Source: Rhodobacteraceae bacterium SB2
GTDB lineage: Bacteria > Pseudomonadota > Alphaproteobacteria > Rhodobacterales > Rhodobacteraceae
Length of the DNA stretch: 64,000 nucleotides
Reading direction: 5' to 3'
Assembly (NCBI GenBank): GCA_001642945.1
Contig: LGRT01000018.1
Span: forward strand, 1-64,000
Shown here: positions 28,479 through 37,890 of the stretch, one piece after another
How positions within the stretch are numbered: the first letter of the stretch is position 1
Layout: each line of letters starts with the position of its first letter
Translations under genes and position numbers: made by a program
The notes under the pieces: model-generated
Databases searched by the model: none
What the model saw: only the letters and a program-made list of their open reading frames with translations
What the model was told of the DNA's origin: nothing

Positions 28479-29209
28479 CGGCGCCGATTGTGCTGATCGT
28501 GGGCGCGGGCGATTATATTGGCGCCGCCATCGCCCGGCGTTTCGCACAAGGCGGGTTTGTGGTTTGTTTGGCGCGTCGCAATGGCGATAAACTGACAGAC
28601 CTAGTCGATGAGATTTCCGCCTCTGGCGGGGTCGCATATAAGTTTTCTATGGATGCCCGCGATGAGGACCAAACCGCAGATCTTTTTAAAACCATCGAAC
28701 GCGATATCGGGGCCCTTGATCTGGTTATCTTCAATGTGGGTGGAAATGTTCATTTTCCAATTCTGGAAACGACCACGCGGGTTTTTCAAAAGGTTTGGGA
28801 AATGGCCTGTTTCGCAGGGTTTTTAACGGGCCGAGAAGCTGCGCGATATATGGTTCCACGCGGCAGGGGTAAAGTATTTTTCACGGGCGCTTCTGCCAGT
28901 TTGAGGGGAAAATCAGGCTATAGTGCATTTGCGGCCGGGAAAGCGGGGTTGCGTATGCTGGCGCAAAGCATGGCCCGTGAATTGGGCCCGCAAAATATTC
29001 ACGTTTCCCATCTGATTATTGATGCCGCCGTTGACACTGGATTTATCCGTGAGCGATTTCGGGCGCAGGGCAAAGATCCAGATAGACTGCCCGAAGACAG
29101 TCTGATGAAGCCAAGCTCTGTGGCGGAGGCGTATTGGAGCTTATACCATCAAAGCAAAGATGGCTGGAGCCATGAGTTCGACCTGCGGCCATTTTCCGAA
29201 ACATGGTAA
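28475..29209 (+). CDS. SDR-family oxidoreductase with Phe in place of the catalytic Tyr
   Basis: This 244-residue Rossmann protein starts MTAPIVLIVGAGDYIGAAIA. The position of the SDR catalytic Tyr appears to be Phe: YSAFAAGKAG, where F-A-A-G-K takes the place of YxxxK. Ser (TGASAS) and Lys are kept. The Gly-rich loop is GAGDYIG rather than GxxxGIG. Such a change usually lowers or alters dehydrogenase activity. It is coupled by a four-base overlap to the GST gene. Confidence 0.8.
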   Translation: MTAPIVLIVGAGDYIGAAIARRFAQGGFVVCLARRNGDKLTDLVDEISASGGVAYKFSMDARDEDQTADLFKTIERDIGALDLVIFNVGGNVHFPILETTTRVFQKVWEMACFAGFLTGREAARYMVPRGRGKVFFTGASASLRGKSGYSAFAAGKAGLRMLAQSMARELGPQNIHVSHLIIDAAVDTGFIRERFRAQGKDPDRLPEDSLMKPSSVAEAYWSLYHQSKDGWSHEFDLRPFSETW

Positions 29210-29268
29210 TCTGGGCAAATACATCCGCCCTTTACCAGCTTAACCAAGATTACAATCGGCCTTTCCGG

Positions 29269-30594
29269 CTAGCCCTGATCGCAATCATGCAAGTAAGGTT
29301 TAAGCAAATTTTGCAAATCAACTTCTGCCTTAAGTCGACGCCCTAATAAATAAAGGCCCGCCATTTTACGCTGGATATACAAAGTCTCAGGCGGCGGCAA
29401 ATGCATCTCGCGCGAGCGCTCGGCCATTTGCAAACCGCGTTGTTGCAAATCATGCGCCAGTTCATTTTGGCCAAATTGAAAAATCTTATCCTTTGCCAGC
29501 TCTGCAAAGGCAAGATGCATCATCTCGACAAACTCATCCTGCATGCTCTGCGGCATGGCTTCATTTAAGAACCCTAACGTCAACGCAGCACTGCACATAG
29601 AAGTTTCTTGCCCTGCCAAACCTGCGTTCAGATAGCGGGCATAGGCTGCACTTAGCGCCGCATTCACCGGGCGCGTTGCGCCAAAATCCAACAAAACCAC
29701 CCGTTTTGATTTTGCATCATAGAGGAAGTTCGCGAAATTAGGATCTGTCTGCATAAGCTTGAAATCAAACAGTTCTTTTAAGCTCAGATCGATCAAAGCC
29801 TCCATGACAGCACGTCGATCCTCTGTTGGAAATTGAAGCAAATCTTCAATCGGCTGACCCGGCATAAACTCCATCGCCAATATATTTTCGGTGCTTAAAT
29901 CCGCGTGCACTTGCGGCACTGCAAAGCGGGTATCCCCGCTTAAAAGGTCGCCAAAGCATAACAGCTGCTTGGCCTCGCGCGCGTAATCGGTTTCTTCGTG
30001 CAGCTGTTCTTTCGCCAAGGTCAGAAACGGGCCCAGATCGAGGCCGGGGGGCAACAGCCCCGACCATGCGATTAGGGCGGATACGTTTTCAATATCGCTA
30101 TCAATGCTGTTGCGCACGCCTGGATATTGAACTTTTATGGCCAAGGCCTCGCCCGCCTTGGTTACGGCATAATGGACCTGCCCGATCGAAGCGGCCGCCA
30201 TCGGGCGCACATCAAAGCGGGAAAACCGCCCCATCCAGCCCATTCCCCATTCTTGGTTCAGCACATCTCGCAATTGCTTCGGGGGCATGAAATCCGCCTC
30301 AGCCCGCAAACGCTGCAAAATCATTGCCAGCTCCGATGGCAGAAAATCGCCGCTATCCATTGAAAGTAGCTGGCCCAGTTTCATCGCCGCACCGCGCATT
30401 TTTGCCAGTTTACGCGCCAAAAGGCTTATATTTTGAGGGCTCATTAAAAGCTGTGGAAGCGCCGGCCGCCGGCCAGAACCCAGCTCTTTCAAACCTTGGC
30501 CAGCAACATTGCCCATCATACCCAAAGAAAGGCCACCAAGATGAGCAAGGCGCGCCGCGCGGCCACTTGGAACCTTTACAGCACGCCCGCTCAC
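29269..30594 (-). CDS. ABC1/UbiB-family atypical kinase
   Basis: This ADCK/UbiB-like protein of about 441 residues has the invariant KxGQ helix (AAMKLGQLLSMD), the Ala-rich loop AAASIGQVH, EETDYAREA and the metal-binding LDFGATRPV. Members support ubiquinone synthesis, probably as ATPases acting on lipids. The start is uncertain: ATG 30642 gives 457 residues, while GTG 30594 gives the family-like N-terminus (M)SGRAVKVPSG; neither has a strong ribosome site. Confidence 0.85.
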   Translation of the reverse strand: MSGRAVKVPSGRAARLAHLGGLSLGMMGNVAGQGLKELGSGRRPALPQLLMSPQNISLLARKLAKMRGAAMKLGQLLSMDSGDFLPSELAMILQRLRAEADFMPPKQLRDVLNQEWGMGWMGRFSRFDVRPMAAASIGQVHYAVTKAGEALAIKVQYPGVRNSIDSDIENVSALIAWSGLLPPGLDLGPFLTLAKEQLHEETDYAREAKQLLCFGDLLSGDTRFAVPQVHADLSTENILAMEFMPGQPIEDLLQFPTEDRRAVMEALIDLSLKELFDFKLMQTDPNFANFLYDAKSKRVVLLDFGATRPVNAALSAAYARYLNAGLAGQETSMCSAALTLGFLNEAMPQSMQDEFVEMMHLAFAELAKDKIFQFGQNELAHDLQQRGLQMAERSREMHLPPPETLYIQRKMAGLYLLGRRLKAEVDLQNLLKPYLHDCDQG

Positions 30595-30805
30595 AGCCAA
30601 AAAATTCGGCTCTGAGCAGGCATCAACGCGCCTCTTACACATTTATCAAACTGGGTATTCATGAAGCTGGACATAGCGGGACAGCGCCATAAAGAAAGGT
30701 CCGCCCCGCGCAGAAGGCTGTTTATTCTCTGTAATCGCGTCAGAAACGGGCCAAACCAATAAAAAATGCTATGATGCAGCGCCAAAGGCCGGGCGTATGT
30801 GTTTT

Positions 30806-31948
30806 TCAAAGCGCGTGAAGATTGCGAATATGTTTTGCCAAAGCAGCGGTTTCCGGCCGTATAATTTGCGCCTTTTCGGGTGGAGTATCGTAAAGTTGAG
30901 TGATTAAATCACGGCTGGGGCGCAGTTTGCGCTGCCAAGACAGGCTTTCAAGACCGCGCTGCGCGCCGCTCGGAAGCTCGATAAAAGGCGAGCGATCGTT
31001 GAGAACCAACCAAAACCCAGCCCATAAGCGCGCCACCGTCCATGGGTTATATCCGCCGCCGCCCGTCAGAATGATTTTGTCGCACATTTCTTTTAGCCGT
31101 TTTACCGCGTTCCACAGCGTGTAATTTGACAGCCCCAACCGCGACAGAGGGTCATCGCAAACAGCATCAGCCCCACCTTGGATTATTATCGCTTCGGGGG
31201 CAAAGCGGGCCAATGCAGGAAAAACACAATCTTCCATGAAAAGATTAAATTCTTCATTATTACAATTCTTTAACAGGGGTATATTCATCTGCTGATCAAT
31301 TATATTTTCAGAGAGACCCCCTGTAAAAGGCCATCTTTTCGCCTCATGGGTTGAGATCATTAGAAGGTCACGATCCCCCGAAAACGCGGCCTGAACCCCA
31401 TCGCAATGATGTGCATCCAAATCAACATAAGCAATACGTTCTACGCCAAGGCTGCGCAGCCGTAAGATTGCAAATACCAAATCATTCAAAAAGCAAAAGC
31501 CATTCGCGCGATCGGCCAACCCGTGGTGTAAACCGCCGCCCATCGCATAAGCAACGCCACCATTTGCAACCAGTTCAGCAGCCAATAACGAACTTCCAAC
31601 AGACGTGGCCGGCCGTGCAAACATACCCTTAAAAACCGGGTTTGAGACAGTGCCCAATTGGTATCTCTTCTGATCATGCTCTGATATTTTTTGCGTATCT
31701 TCAGCCCTTTTAAGCGCCGCAATATACTCTGGCGCGTGGAAGGTTTTCAAAAGCGCAGGCTTTGCCTGAGGCGCCGTGCAGTAGCGATCCAAACTGCGCA
31801 TGTTCAACGAAGAGATAAGATCGAAAGCCGCTGCAACACGCGGAATAGCCAGCGGATGATTGCCGCCGTAACTCGAATAGCGGTAGATCGAAGATGAAAT
31901 TAAATACGGCCTGCAGGCTTCTGTTATTATGTCGTTTTCTTCTGTAAT
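30806..31948 (-). CDS. Histone-deacetylase-family (AcuC-like) amidohydrolase, apparent ATT start
   Basis: This zinc-dependent deacylase of about 380 residues has GGGLHHGLADRANGFCFLND, zinc ligands in DLDAHHCDG and GGADA, and the GGGGY loop. From ATG 31807 the protein would lack the conserved N-terminus, which is present upstream in frame (ISSSIYRYSSYGGNHPLAIP). No ATG, GTG or TTG exists between that segment and the upstream stop; the best candidate is ATT at 31948-31946, with GAAAGG eight bases before it. Substrates in bacteria include acetylated proteins and polyamines. Confidence 0.8.
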   Translation of the reverse strand: MTEENDIITEACRPYLISSSIYRYSSYGGNHPLAIPRVAAAFDLISSLNMRSLDRYCTAPQAKPALLKTFHAPEYIAALKRAEDTQKISEHDQKRYQLGTVSNPVFKGMFARPATSVGSSLLAAELVANGGVAYAMGGGLHHGLADRANGFCFLNDLVFAILRLRSLGVERIAYVDLDAHHCDGVQAAFSGDRDLLMISTHEAKRWPFTGGLSENIIDQQMNIPLLKNCNNEEFNLFMEDCVFPALARFAPEAIIIQGGADAVCDDPLSRLGLSNYTLWNAVKRLKEMCDKIILTGGGGYNPWTVARLWAGFWLVLNDRSPFIELPSGAQRGLESLSWQRKLRPSRDLITQLYDTPPEKAQIIRPETAALAKHIRNLHAL

Positions 31949-32581
31949 TTTACAAACCTTTCACCACGTTAATGAAGTTTACATCTAGCTCTTTCACACG
32001 GCAAATCTACCATCAGAACCGGCTTTACACTATCAATGGAAAATTTAATCTTCTTCGCGCAGTTAAGAAGCGGTTCAAATTACCGCCACTCTGACATAGA
32101 GCGCTGTGGCGCACGGCTATACAAAGGCCCAACTGCGCGCAGTGGCCCTGCAACCTTTTGCTTTCTCTGCACTGAACCCGTCAAAAAGAAAGCTTTGGCG
32201 CATCACCTAAGTAAGCAGCAACGAATTTTACCCCAGATTCTGGAGCGCTAAAATGCACGCCATTAAAAGCCATAGTTTTTGACCTTACCCCTCGGAGGTT
32301 TTGTGCCAACACAATCGCGGAAGATCTACGACTGATAACACGAAAAAGCTATTTCTACCGCGCCGGATCACCGCGACAGCGCGCCAGAGATGACAGCCTA
32401 TACCTGCTGCCATCCTTGCCGCAGCTCGCGGGTGTGGGCGCCAAAAACAACGCGCAGGATCTCTCTAACATTTAGCCTTGGATGGAACCTCTAACAGCCT
32501 TCTTCAGCGCCCGCGCTCATGGGGGTTGGCGCGACATCAAGAGCGCTCTATAAGGCGGTGCAAAGAGAAGGACGGAATTTC
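31949..32581. other. Intergenic stretch between deacetylase and hisB
   Basis: No supported gene was found in these 633 bases. Short open frames lack ribosome sites and family likeness. The stretch must hold the promoters of the divergent deacetylase and his operon. Some of it may be a decayed gene. Confidence 0.45.
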
Positions 32582-33169
32582 ATGCGCAACGCAACCGTGA
32601 GCCGCAACACGGCTGAAACAAAAATAGAAGTCACGCTGGATCTGGATGGCACTGGTCTTTATGACAATCAAACAGGTGTTGGCTTTTTTGATCACATGCT
32701 CGATCAGCTGTCGCGCCACTCCTTGATCGATCTGCGTATCCGCTGCGAAGGCGATACCCATATTGATGACCATCACACCGTTGAGGATACTGGTATTGCT
32801 TTGGGCCAAGCGCTCAGCCAAGCTTTGGGGGATAAACGCGGCATCAATCGTTATGGAAGCTGTTTATTGCCGATGGATGATGCACAAATTCGCTGTGCAT
32901 TAGATTTATCTGCACGGCCTTTTTTGATTTGGAACGTAGTGCTGCCAAGCGCAAAAATCGGCGCCTTTGACAGCGAATTATTGCGCGAATTTTTTCAGGC
33001 GTTTTCCACGCATGCTGGGATGACGCTGCATATTGATCAGATCCATGGTTTCAACAGTCACCATATTGCAGAAGCGGTTTTTAAATCGGTGGCCAAGGCG
33101 TTGCGAACAGCCGTTGAACATGACCCGCGGATGCAAGGTAAATTGCCATCGACCAAAGGCAGTCTGTAA
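32582..33169 (+). CDS. hisB: Imidazoleglycerol-phosphate dehydratase
   Basis: This manganese enzyme dehydrates imidazole glycerol phosphate in histidine synthesis. It has 195 residues and is monofunctional (no phosphatase domain). The two HHxxE motifs are seen: [16 protein letters not shown] and [22 protein letters not shown] is also typical. GAAGGACGG supports ATG 32582 over an in-frame ATG at 32519. It is first of the run hisB-hisH-hisA-hisF-hisE. Confidence 0.96.
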   Translation: MRNATVSRNTAETKIEVTLDLDGTGLYDNQTGVGFFDHMLDQLSRHSLIDLRIRCEGDTHIDDHHTVEDTGIALGQALSQALGDKRGINRYGSCLLPMDDAQIRCALDLSARPFLIWNVVLPSAKIGAFDSELLREFFQAFSTHAGMTLHIDQIHGFNSHHIAEAVFKSVAKALRTAVEHDPRMQGKLPSTKGSL

Positions 33170-33175
33170 AACATC

Positions 33176-33811
33176 ATGCTGACCGTTATAATCGATTACG
33201 ATAGCGGAAACCTGCACTCTGCTAGCAAGGCCTTTGAACGTATGGCCCAAGAAACCAATGCAGGAGAGGTGCGCGTGAGCGCTGATCCTGCCATGGTTGC
33301 CAAAGCCGATCGTTTGGTGCTTCCTGGCGATGGCGCGTTTCCGGCATGCCGCAAAGCGCTGACAGAATCTGACGTTTTTGAGACAATGATCGAAGCTGTG
33401 CTCGAGCGCGGACGTCCATTTTTTGGCATTTGCGTCGGCATGCAGATGATGGCCCAAAAAGGGTTTGAATATGAAGCCACCAGCGGTCTGGGTTGGATTG
33501 ATGGGGAAATTCACAAGATCAAGCCGAACGAGCCTGCGCTTAAAGTTCCACATATGGGCTGGAATAATTTAAGCTTCGATCAACCGCACCCGCTTTTGCG
33601 CAACGTGCCCGATGGAAGCCATGCTTATTTTGTGCATTCCTATCACATGGAGCTTAATGCACCCTCTCAACGCATCGCCTGCGTAGATTATGGGCAGCCG
33701 ATTTCGGCAATCGTGGGCCGAGACACAATGGTTGGCACACAATTTCATCCTGAAAAAAGTTCTATCGCTGGCCTGCAGATGATCGCCAATTTCTTGTCTT
33801 GGTCCCCCTAG
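33176..33811 (+). CDS. hisH: Imidazole glycerol phosphate synthase, glutaminase subunit
   Basis: HisH (211 residues) supplies ammonia from glutamine to HisF. The nucleophile Cys lies in FFGICVGMQMM and the His-Glu pair in GTQFHPEKS. It begins six bases after hisB. The 139 bases between it and hisA hold no gene; relatives often have an extra small gene here. Confidence 0.95.
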   Translation: MLTVIIDYDSGNLHSASKAFERMAQETNAGEVRVSADPAMVAKADRLVLPGDGAFPACRKALTESDVFETMIEAVLERGRPFFGICVGMQMMAQKGFEYEATSGLGWIDGEIHKIKPNEPALKVPHMGWNNLSFDQPHPLLRNVPDGSHAYFVHSYHMELNAPSQRIACVDYGQPISAIVGRDTMVGTQFHPEKSSIAGLQMIANFLSWSP

Positions 33812-33950
33812 CGGCATTCGGGCAAGAGAACAGGCTTCCATTGCCCCCGCGACATACTGCAAGGGCGGATGCAATAGATGCCGATCCGTTGATTGCAATT
33901 CGCGCTCTGACATGGCACATGCACCCTGTTAAGAAGGTTTTGAGAAAAGA

Positions 33951-34673
33951 ATGATCCTGTATCCTGCTATCGACTTGAAAGACGGCGCAGCCGTGCGGCT
34001 TTTGCGAGGCGATATGAACGCCACCACGGTGTTTAATGAAGACCCGGCCGCCCAAGCCAGAAGCTTTGTTGACGCGGGGTGCAGATGGTTGCATTTGGTT
34101 GATCTGAACGGTGCCTTTGCCGGAAAACCCGTCAACGCCGAACCCGTTGAAGCCATTTTGAAGCAGTGCAACGTGCCGGCTCAATTGGGCGGTGGTATCC
34201 GCGATATGGCGACCATTGAGAATTGGATCGAAAAGGGGTTGTCGCGGGTGATTTTAGGCACTGTCGCGGTTGAGAACCCCGCCCTTGTCCGGCAAGCAGC
34301 TCTGGCTTTCCCAGATAAAATTGCCGTTGGCATCGATGCCCGCAATGGCATGGTGGCCACCAAAGGATGGGCGGTTGAGACCGATACAGAGGTCACCGAG
34401 CTGGCAAAATCGTTTGAACAAGATGGCGTGGCTGCGATTATTTACACCGATATCAACCGCGATGGCGCGATGAAGGGACCAAATATTGAAGCCACTGCGG
34501 CTTTGGCGGATGCGATTTCCATTCCGGTGATCGCGTCAGGTGGAGTTTCCTCGCTGGCCGACTTATTGGCCTTGAAAAGCTGTGGAGCCGCTTTAAACGG
34601 AGCTATTTCGGGGCGCGCGCTTTATGATGGAGCGCTTGACCTTGGCGCTGCCCTGAAGGCGTTAGATGCTTAA
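33951..34673 (+). CDS. hisA: ProFAR isomerase
   Basis: HisA (240 residues) is a half-barrel-duplication TIM enzyme that opens the ribose of ProFAR. It shows [18 protein letters not shown] (catalytic Asp), GGGIRD, and the second-half [15 protein letters not shown] and IASGGVSS phosphate-binding loop. It overlaps hisF by eight bases. Confidence 0.96.
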   Translation: MILYPAIDLKDGAAVRLLRGDMNATTVFNEDPAAQARSFVDAGCRWLHLVDLNGAFAGKPVNAEPVEAILKQCNVPAQLGGGIRDMATIENWIEKGLSRVILGTVAVENPALVRQAALAFPDKIAVGIDARNGMVATKGWAVETDTEVTELAKSFEQDGVAAIIYTDINRDGAMKGPNIEATAALADAISIPVIASGGVSSLADLLALKSCGAALNGAISGRALYDGALDLGAALKALDA

Positions 34674-35430
34674 AACCCGCATCATCCCGTGTTTAGACGT
34701 GGCCGATGGGCGCGTGGTCAAGGGGATCAATTTTGTGGATTTACGCGATGCGGGTGATCCGGTGGATGCCGCGCGCGCTTATGATCACGCGGGGGCAGAT
34801 GAATTATGCTTTTTAGACATCAATGCCACGCATGAAAACCGCGGCACGATGTTTGATGTTGTGCGGCGCACAGCCGAGCAATGCTATATACCCCTTACCG
34901 TGGGTGGCGGCGTGCGCAGCGCCGCGGATGTGCGGGCTCTGTTGCGCGCAGGGGCGGATAAAGTCAGCTTCAACTCGGCCGCAGTGGCCGATCCGAATGT
35001 GATCAGCGCGGCAGCAGATCAATTTGGCAGCCAATGTATCGTCTGCGCGATCGATGCCAAAACAGTAGCTCCTGGACAATGGCAGCTTTTCACCCATGGG
35101 GGGCGCAAACCAACTGGCCTGGATGCGGTAGACTTTGCCATTAAAATTGCCCAAAAGGGCGCCGGTGAGATCTTGCTCACCTCTATGGATCGCGATGGTA
35201 CGAAAGCCGGTTTCAATCTTGAAATGACCCGCGCGATCGCTGAGGCGGTCGATATCCCCGTGATTGCCTCTGGTGGTGTAGGAACACTAGATCACCTGGT
35301 GGATGGTGTACGTCTAGGGGGCGCCTCAGCCGTGCTCGCCGCATCGATTTTTCATTTTGGCGATTATACAATCGCTGAGGCCAAAGCGCATATGGAAGCC
35401 GCGGGCCTAGCTATGAGGATAGAAACATGA
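34666..35430 (+). CDS. hisF: Imidazole glycerol phosphate synthase, cyclase subunit
   Basis: HisF (254 residues) closes the imidazole ring using ammonia from HisH and releases AICAR. It has [18 protein letters not shown] (catalytic Asp), [21 protein letters not shown] (second Asp) and IASGGVGT. It overlaps hisA by eight bases and hisE by four. Confidence 0.96.
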   Translation: MLKTRIIPCLDVADGRVVKGINFVDLRDAGDPVDAARAYDHAGADELCFLDINATHENRGTMFDVVRRTAEQCYIPLTVGGGVRSAADVRALLRAGADKVSFNSAAVADPNVISAAADQFGSQCIVCAIDAKTVAPGQWQLFTHGGRKPTGLDAVDFAIKIAQKGAGEILLTSMDRDGTKAGFNLEMTRAIAEAVDIPVIASGGVGTLDHLVDGVRLGGASAVLAASIFHFGDYTIAEAKAHMEAAGLAMRIET

Positions 35431-35738
35431 CGTTGGAGCAGCTTGAAAATCTGATCGCGCAACGCTCATCTGCGCCATCCGGCGAAAGTTGGACCGCGCA
35501 ATTGCTGGAAAAGGGCGCGGAAAAATGCGCTGAAAAATTTGGCGAAGAAGCCGTCGAACTGATCATCGAAGCGGTTAAAAATGATTCCAACGGCCTGATC
35601 AACGAAGCGGCAGATGTGATGTATCATCTTCTCGTTTTGCTGAAATCACGCGAGATCAGCCTATCACATGTCATGGCAGAGCTTGAGCGAAGAACGGCCC
35701 AATCCGGCCTTACTGAGAAGGCGGCGCGCAAAACATGA
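35427..35738 (+). CDS. hisE: Phosphoribosyl-ATP pyrophosphatase
   Basis: HisE (103 residues) hydrolyses phosphoribosyl-ATP to phosphoribosyl-AMP, the second step of histidine synthesis. It is a MazG-fold protein with [19 protein letters not shown] and [14 protein letters not shown], the Glu/Asp magnesium ligands. It overlaps hisF and the following Dabb gene by four bases each. Confidence 0.95.
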   Translation: MTLEQLENLIAQRSSAPSGESWTAQLLEKGAEKCAEKFGEEAVELIIEAVKNDSNGLINEAADVMYHLLVLLKSREISLSHVMAELERRTAQSGLTEKAARKT

Positions 35739-36034
35739 TCCGACATATCGTCTTTTTTAACGCTAAAAACCTCGATGATATTGATGCAATCGGCGAAGGG
35801 TTGCAGCTTTTGGCCGAAATTCCAAACGCGCTGCGCTTTGAAGTGGCGCGCAATATCGGAAGCGACCCGATCGCGCAAGATCGGGTTGATTGGGTCGTGT
35901 ATGCGGAATTCAAAGATGAAGCCGCTTTGGCGGCGTATAAAGCTCACCCCATCTATCAAGCTTCAATCGCAAAAGTGCGCCCCCTGCGCGAATTGCGGCT
36001 GGCGGTTGATTTTGAAAGCGCCTTACCGGCCTGA
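35735..36034 (+). CDS. Dabb-domain (stress-responsive A/B barrel) protein
   Basis: This 99-residue protein with a dimeric ferredoxin-like fold starts [12 protein letters not shown] and has the typical DWVVYAEFKDEAALAAYKAHP segment followed by LRELRLAVDF. Dabb proteins are small dimers; some bind or cyclise polyketides, most have no known role. The ATGA overlap with hisE puts it in the his operon. Confidence 0.85.
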   Translation: MIRHIVFFNAKNLDDIDAIGEGLQLLAEIPNALRFEVARNIGSDPIAQDRVDWVVYAEFKDEAALAAYKAHPIYQASIAKVRPLRELRLAVDFESALPA

Positions 36035-36152
36035 GGCGCACGCGCATAATTTTTTAACTCCGGCCCCAAAACTGCGATTTTTTGATTGCACCGGCGGAAA
36101 ATCTAAGCTTTTTGAGCGCAGAAGAAAACCGTCTTAAAAAGTGAGATTTAAA

Positions 36153-37259
36153 ATGGCATCCGTGGTAAACAGCTGGAATGAATGGGACCCTTTGAAACAT
36201 GTAATCGTTGGTCGCGCCGATGATTGCCATATTCCCCCTGAAGAACCAGCACTAGATGCCAAAGTGCCCGAAGACAGTGACATGCGCGGCCAATGGGGCC
36301 GCCGCCCGCAGGAAACAATCGATCGCGCCAATGAGCTGCTTGATAATTTTGCCGCGCTGCTGCAAGCGCGCGGTATTCGCGTGGATCGCCCAACCCCAAT
36401 TGATTTCTCAGCGCCCGCAATCACGCCGGATTTTCACACCGAAAGCCAATTTGGATGTATGCCACCACGCGATGTCTTACTGACGGTTGGCTCTGAAATA
36501 TTGGAAGCCACAATGTCGTATCGCTGCCGCTGGTTTGAATATCTCTGCTACCGGCCGCTGATGCAAAAATACTGGGAGGAAGACCGCAATTTTCGCCATG
36601 AAGCGGCGCCAAAACCCCGTTTGACCAATGCCGATTATCATCCCGATTATTTATCGGATAAAATCGGAGTTGAAAAACGGCTCAAATGGGCGGAAGAGAA
36701 GTTTTTTGTCACCACAGAAGAAGAACCGCTTTTTGACGCAGCTGACATTCTGCGCTTTGGCCGCGATCTCGTTGTTCAACATGGCTTTACCACCAATTTA
36801 AAAGGCATCGAATGGCTGCGCAGGCATTTTCCGGATCATCGCGTGCATACGGTAAATTTCCCCGGCGATCCCTACCCTATCCATATCGATGCCACATTCA
36901 CCCCTTTGCGCCCAGGGCTGATTTTAAACAATCCGCAACGCCGTTTGCCCGCAGAGCAACGCGGCCTGTTCGAAAAAAATGGCTGGGAGATTGTGGATGC
37001 CGCACAGCCGGCGCATAACAGCCCCCCGCCGCTTTGCTATTCATCAACCTGGCTCAGCATGAATGTTTTGGTCCTTGATCCAAAAACCGTCTGCGTTGAA
37101 AAATCTGAGGTCTATCAAGCTGAGCAAATGGACAAGCTGGGCATGAACGTGATCGAGGTTGAGTTGCGAGATGCATATGCGTTTGGCGGCGGCTTGCATT
37201 GCTGCACCGCAGATGTGTATCGCGAAGGCCAATGCGAGGATTACTTTCCGTATCAATAA
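36153..37259 (+). CDS. Amidinotransferase of the arginine:glycine amidinotransferase (AGAT) family
   Basis: This 368-residue pentein-fold enzyme has the AGAT catalytic set: Asp in FDAADILRFGRD (195-198), His244 in PIHIDATF and Cys350 in GGGLHCCTADVYREG. It also has the family segments WLSMNVLVLD and GIEWLRRH. By family it moves the amidino group of arginine to an amine: glycine (giving guanidinoacetate) or an inosamine, GABA or taurine. Similarity to vertebrate GATM motifs is strong throughout. It lies 118 bases after the his operon on the same strand. The start at ATG 36153 is uncertain against GTG 36141. Confidence 0.85.
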   Translation: MASVVNSWNEWDPLKHVIVGRADDCHIPPEEPALDAKVPEDSDMRGQWGRRPQETIDRANELLDNFAALLQARGIRVDRPTPIDFSAPAITPDFHTESQFGCMPPRDVLLTVGSEILEATMSYRCRWFEYLCYRPLMQKYWEEDRNFRHEAAPKPRLTNADYHPDYLSDKIGVEKRLKWAEEKFFVTTEEEPLFDAADILRFGRDLVVQHGFTTNLKGIEWLRRHFPDHRVHTVNFPGDPYPIHIDATFTPLRPGLILNNPQRRLPAEQRGLFEKNGWEIVDAAQPAHNSPPPLCYSSTWLSMNVLVLDPKTVCVEKSEVYQAEQMDKLGMNVIEVELRDAYAFGGGLHCCTADVYREGQCEDYFPYQ

Positions 37260-37890
37260 CCAAATCCGCGCAAAAAAGGCAACTATAGAAAGCGCTCAGG
37301 GCACCAGTGCCATATTGCGCAATAGAGGGGCGACACGCCCCGCCCACGATTGCTACCCAGCACTGAGATGCGGCAAAAGATGCCTAAAGTTTACCAGACG
37401 CGCGTCGCAAACGCGTCTGGTCCACGCCCGATCGCAGGCCATCGGCTCGGCCGGCCTAAGGGCATTATCGGTTACACTCAATACAGCAAATAATGCACTC
37501 GAAGGCCTTACACGGACGCAATCGAAACTGGCGTCACTCGCTTGCCGGAAGGTGACCTTTAAGATGGGAAAACTCCGCCTTTTGCGCTGCCAAACCCATT
37601 TGAAAAATCAAACCCTACCAAGCAGTCTTATGGTACAAGCGGATGTGTTAAGTGCAAAAGGCGCTCCAATTAAATAATAAATGGGCGTGGTCGCGCTGAT
37701 AATCGCGCCTCAAACCAAGCAGATAAAGAACAGTTTTGGACAGCACTTATCCGTGCTGAGTTTGGGCAGGCGCGTGGCTCGAGTCGATTTAACTTCTACA
37801 AGCGTTTAAAGTTTTACCAAACCTAATGGGTTTAAAACCAAGGCAGACCGCTGCGCGGCTATAAGGATCAAAAATTGGCTTGGGCGCCGA
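37260..37890. other. Intergenic stretch downstream of the amidinotransferase gene
   Basis: These 631 bases between two convergent units hold no supported gene. One open frame (to 37677) begins inside the amidinotransferase gene and has no family likeness. A perfect 9-bp inverted repeat is at 37394-37420, and a CAGCAC/GTGCTG hairpin lies near 37742-37759. No T run follows either one. Confidence 0.45.
37394..37420. repeat. Perfect 9-bp inverted repeat with 9-base loop
   Basis: CCAGACGCG (37394-37402) and CGCGTCTGG (37412-37420) are exact complements around a 9-base spacer. It may act as a terminator-like hairpin at the end of the amidinotransferase mRNA or mark a small RNA or protein site; no T run follows. 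Confidence 0.5.

Noticed and set aside
32036-32251. 71-codon open frame on the plus strand before hisB
   Set aside because: There is no ribosome site and no recognisable domain; it lies in AT-rich intergenic DNA.
37159-37677. 172-codon open frame on the plus strand
   Set aside because: It starts within the amidinotransferase gene in another frame, has no family likeness and spans the inverted repeat.
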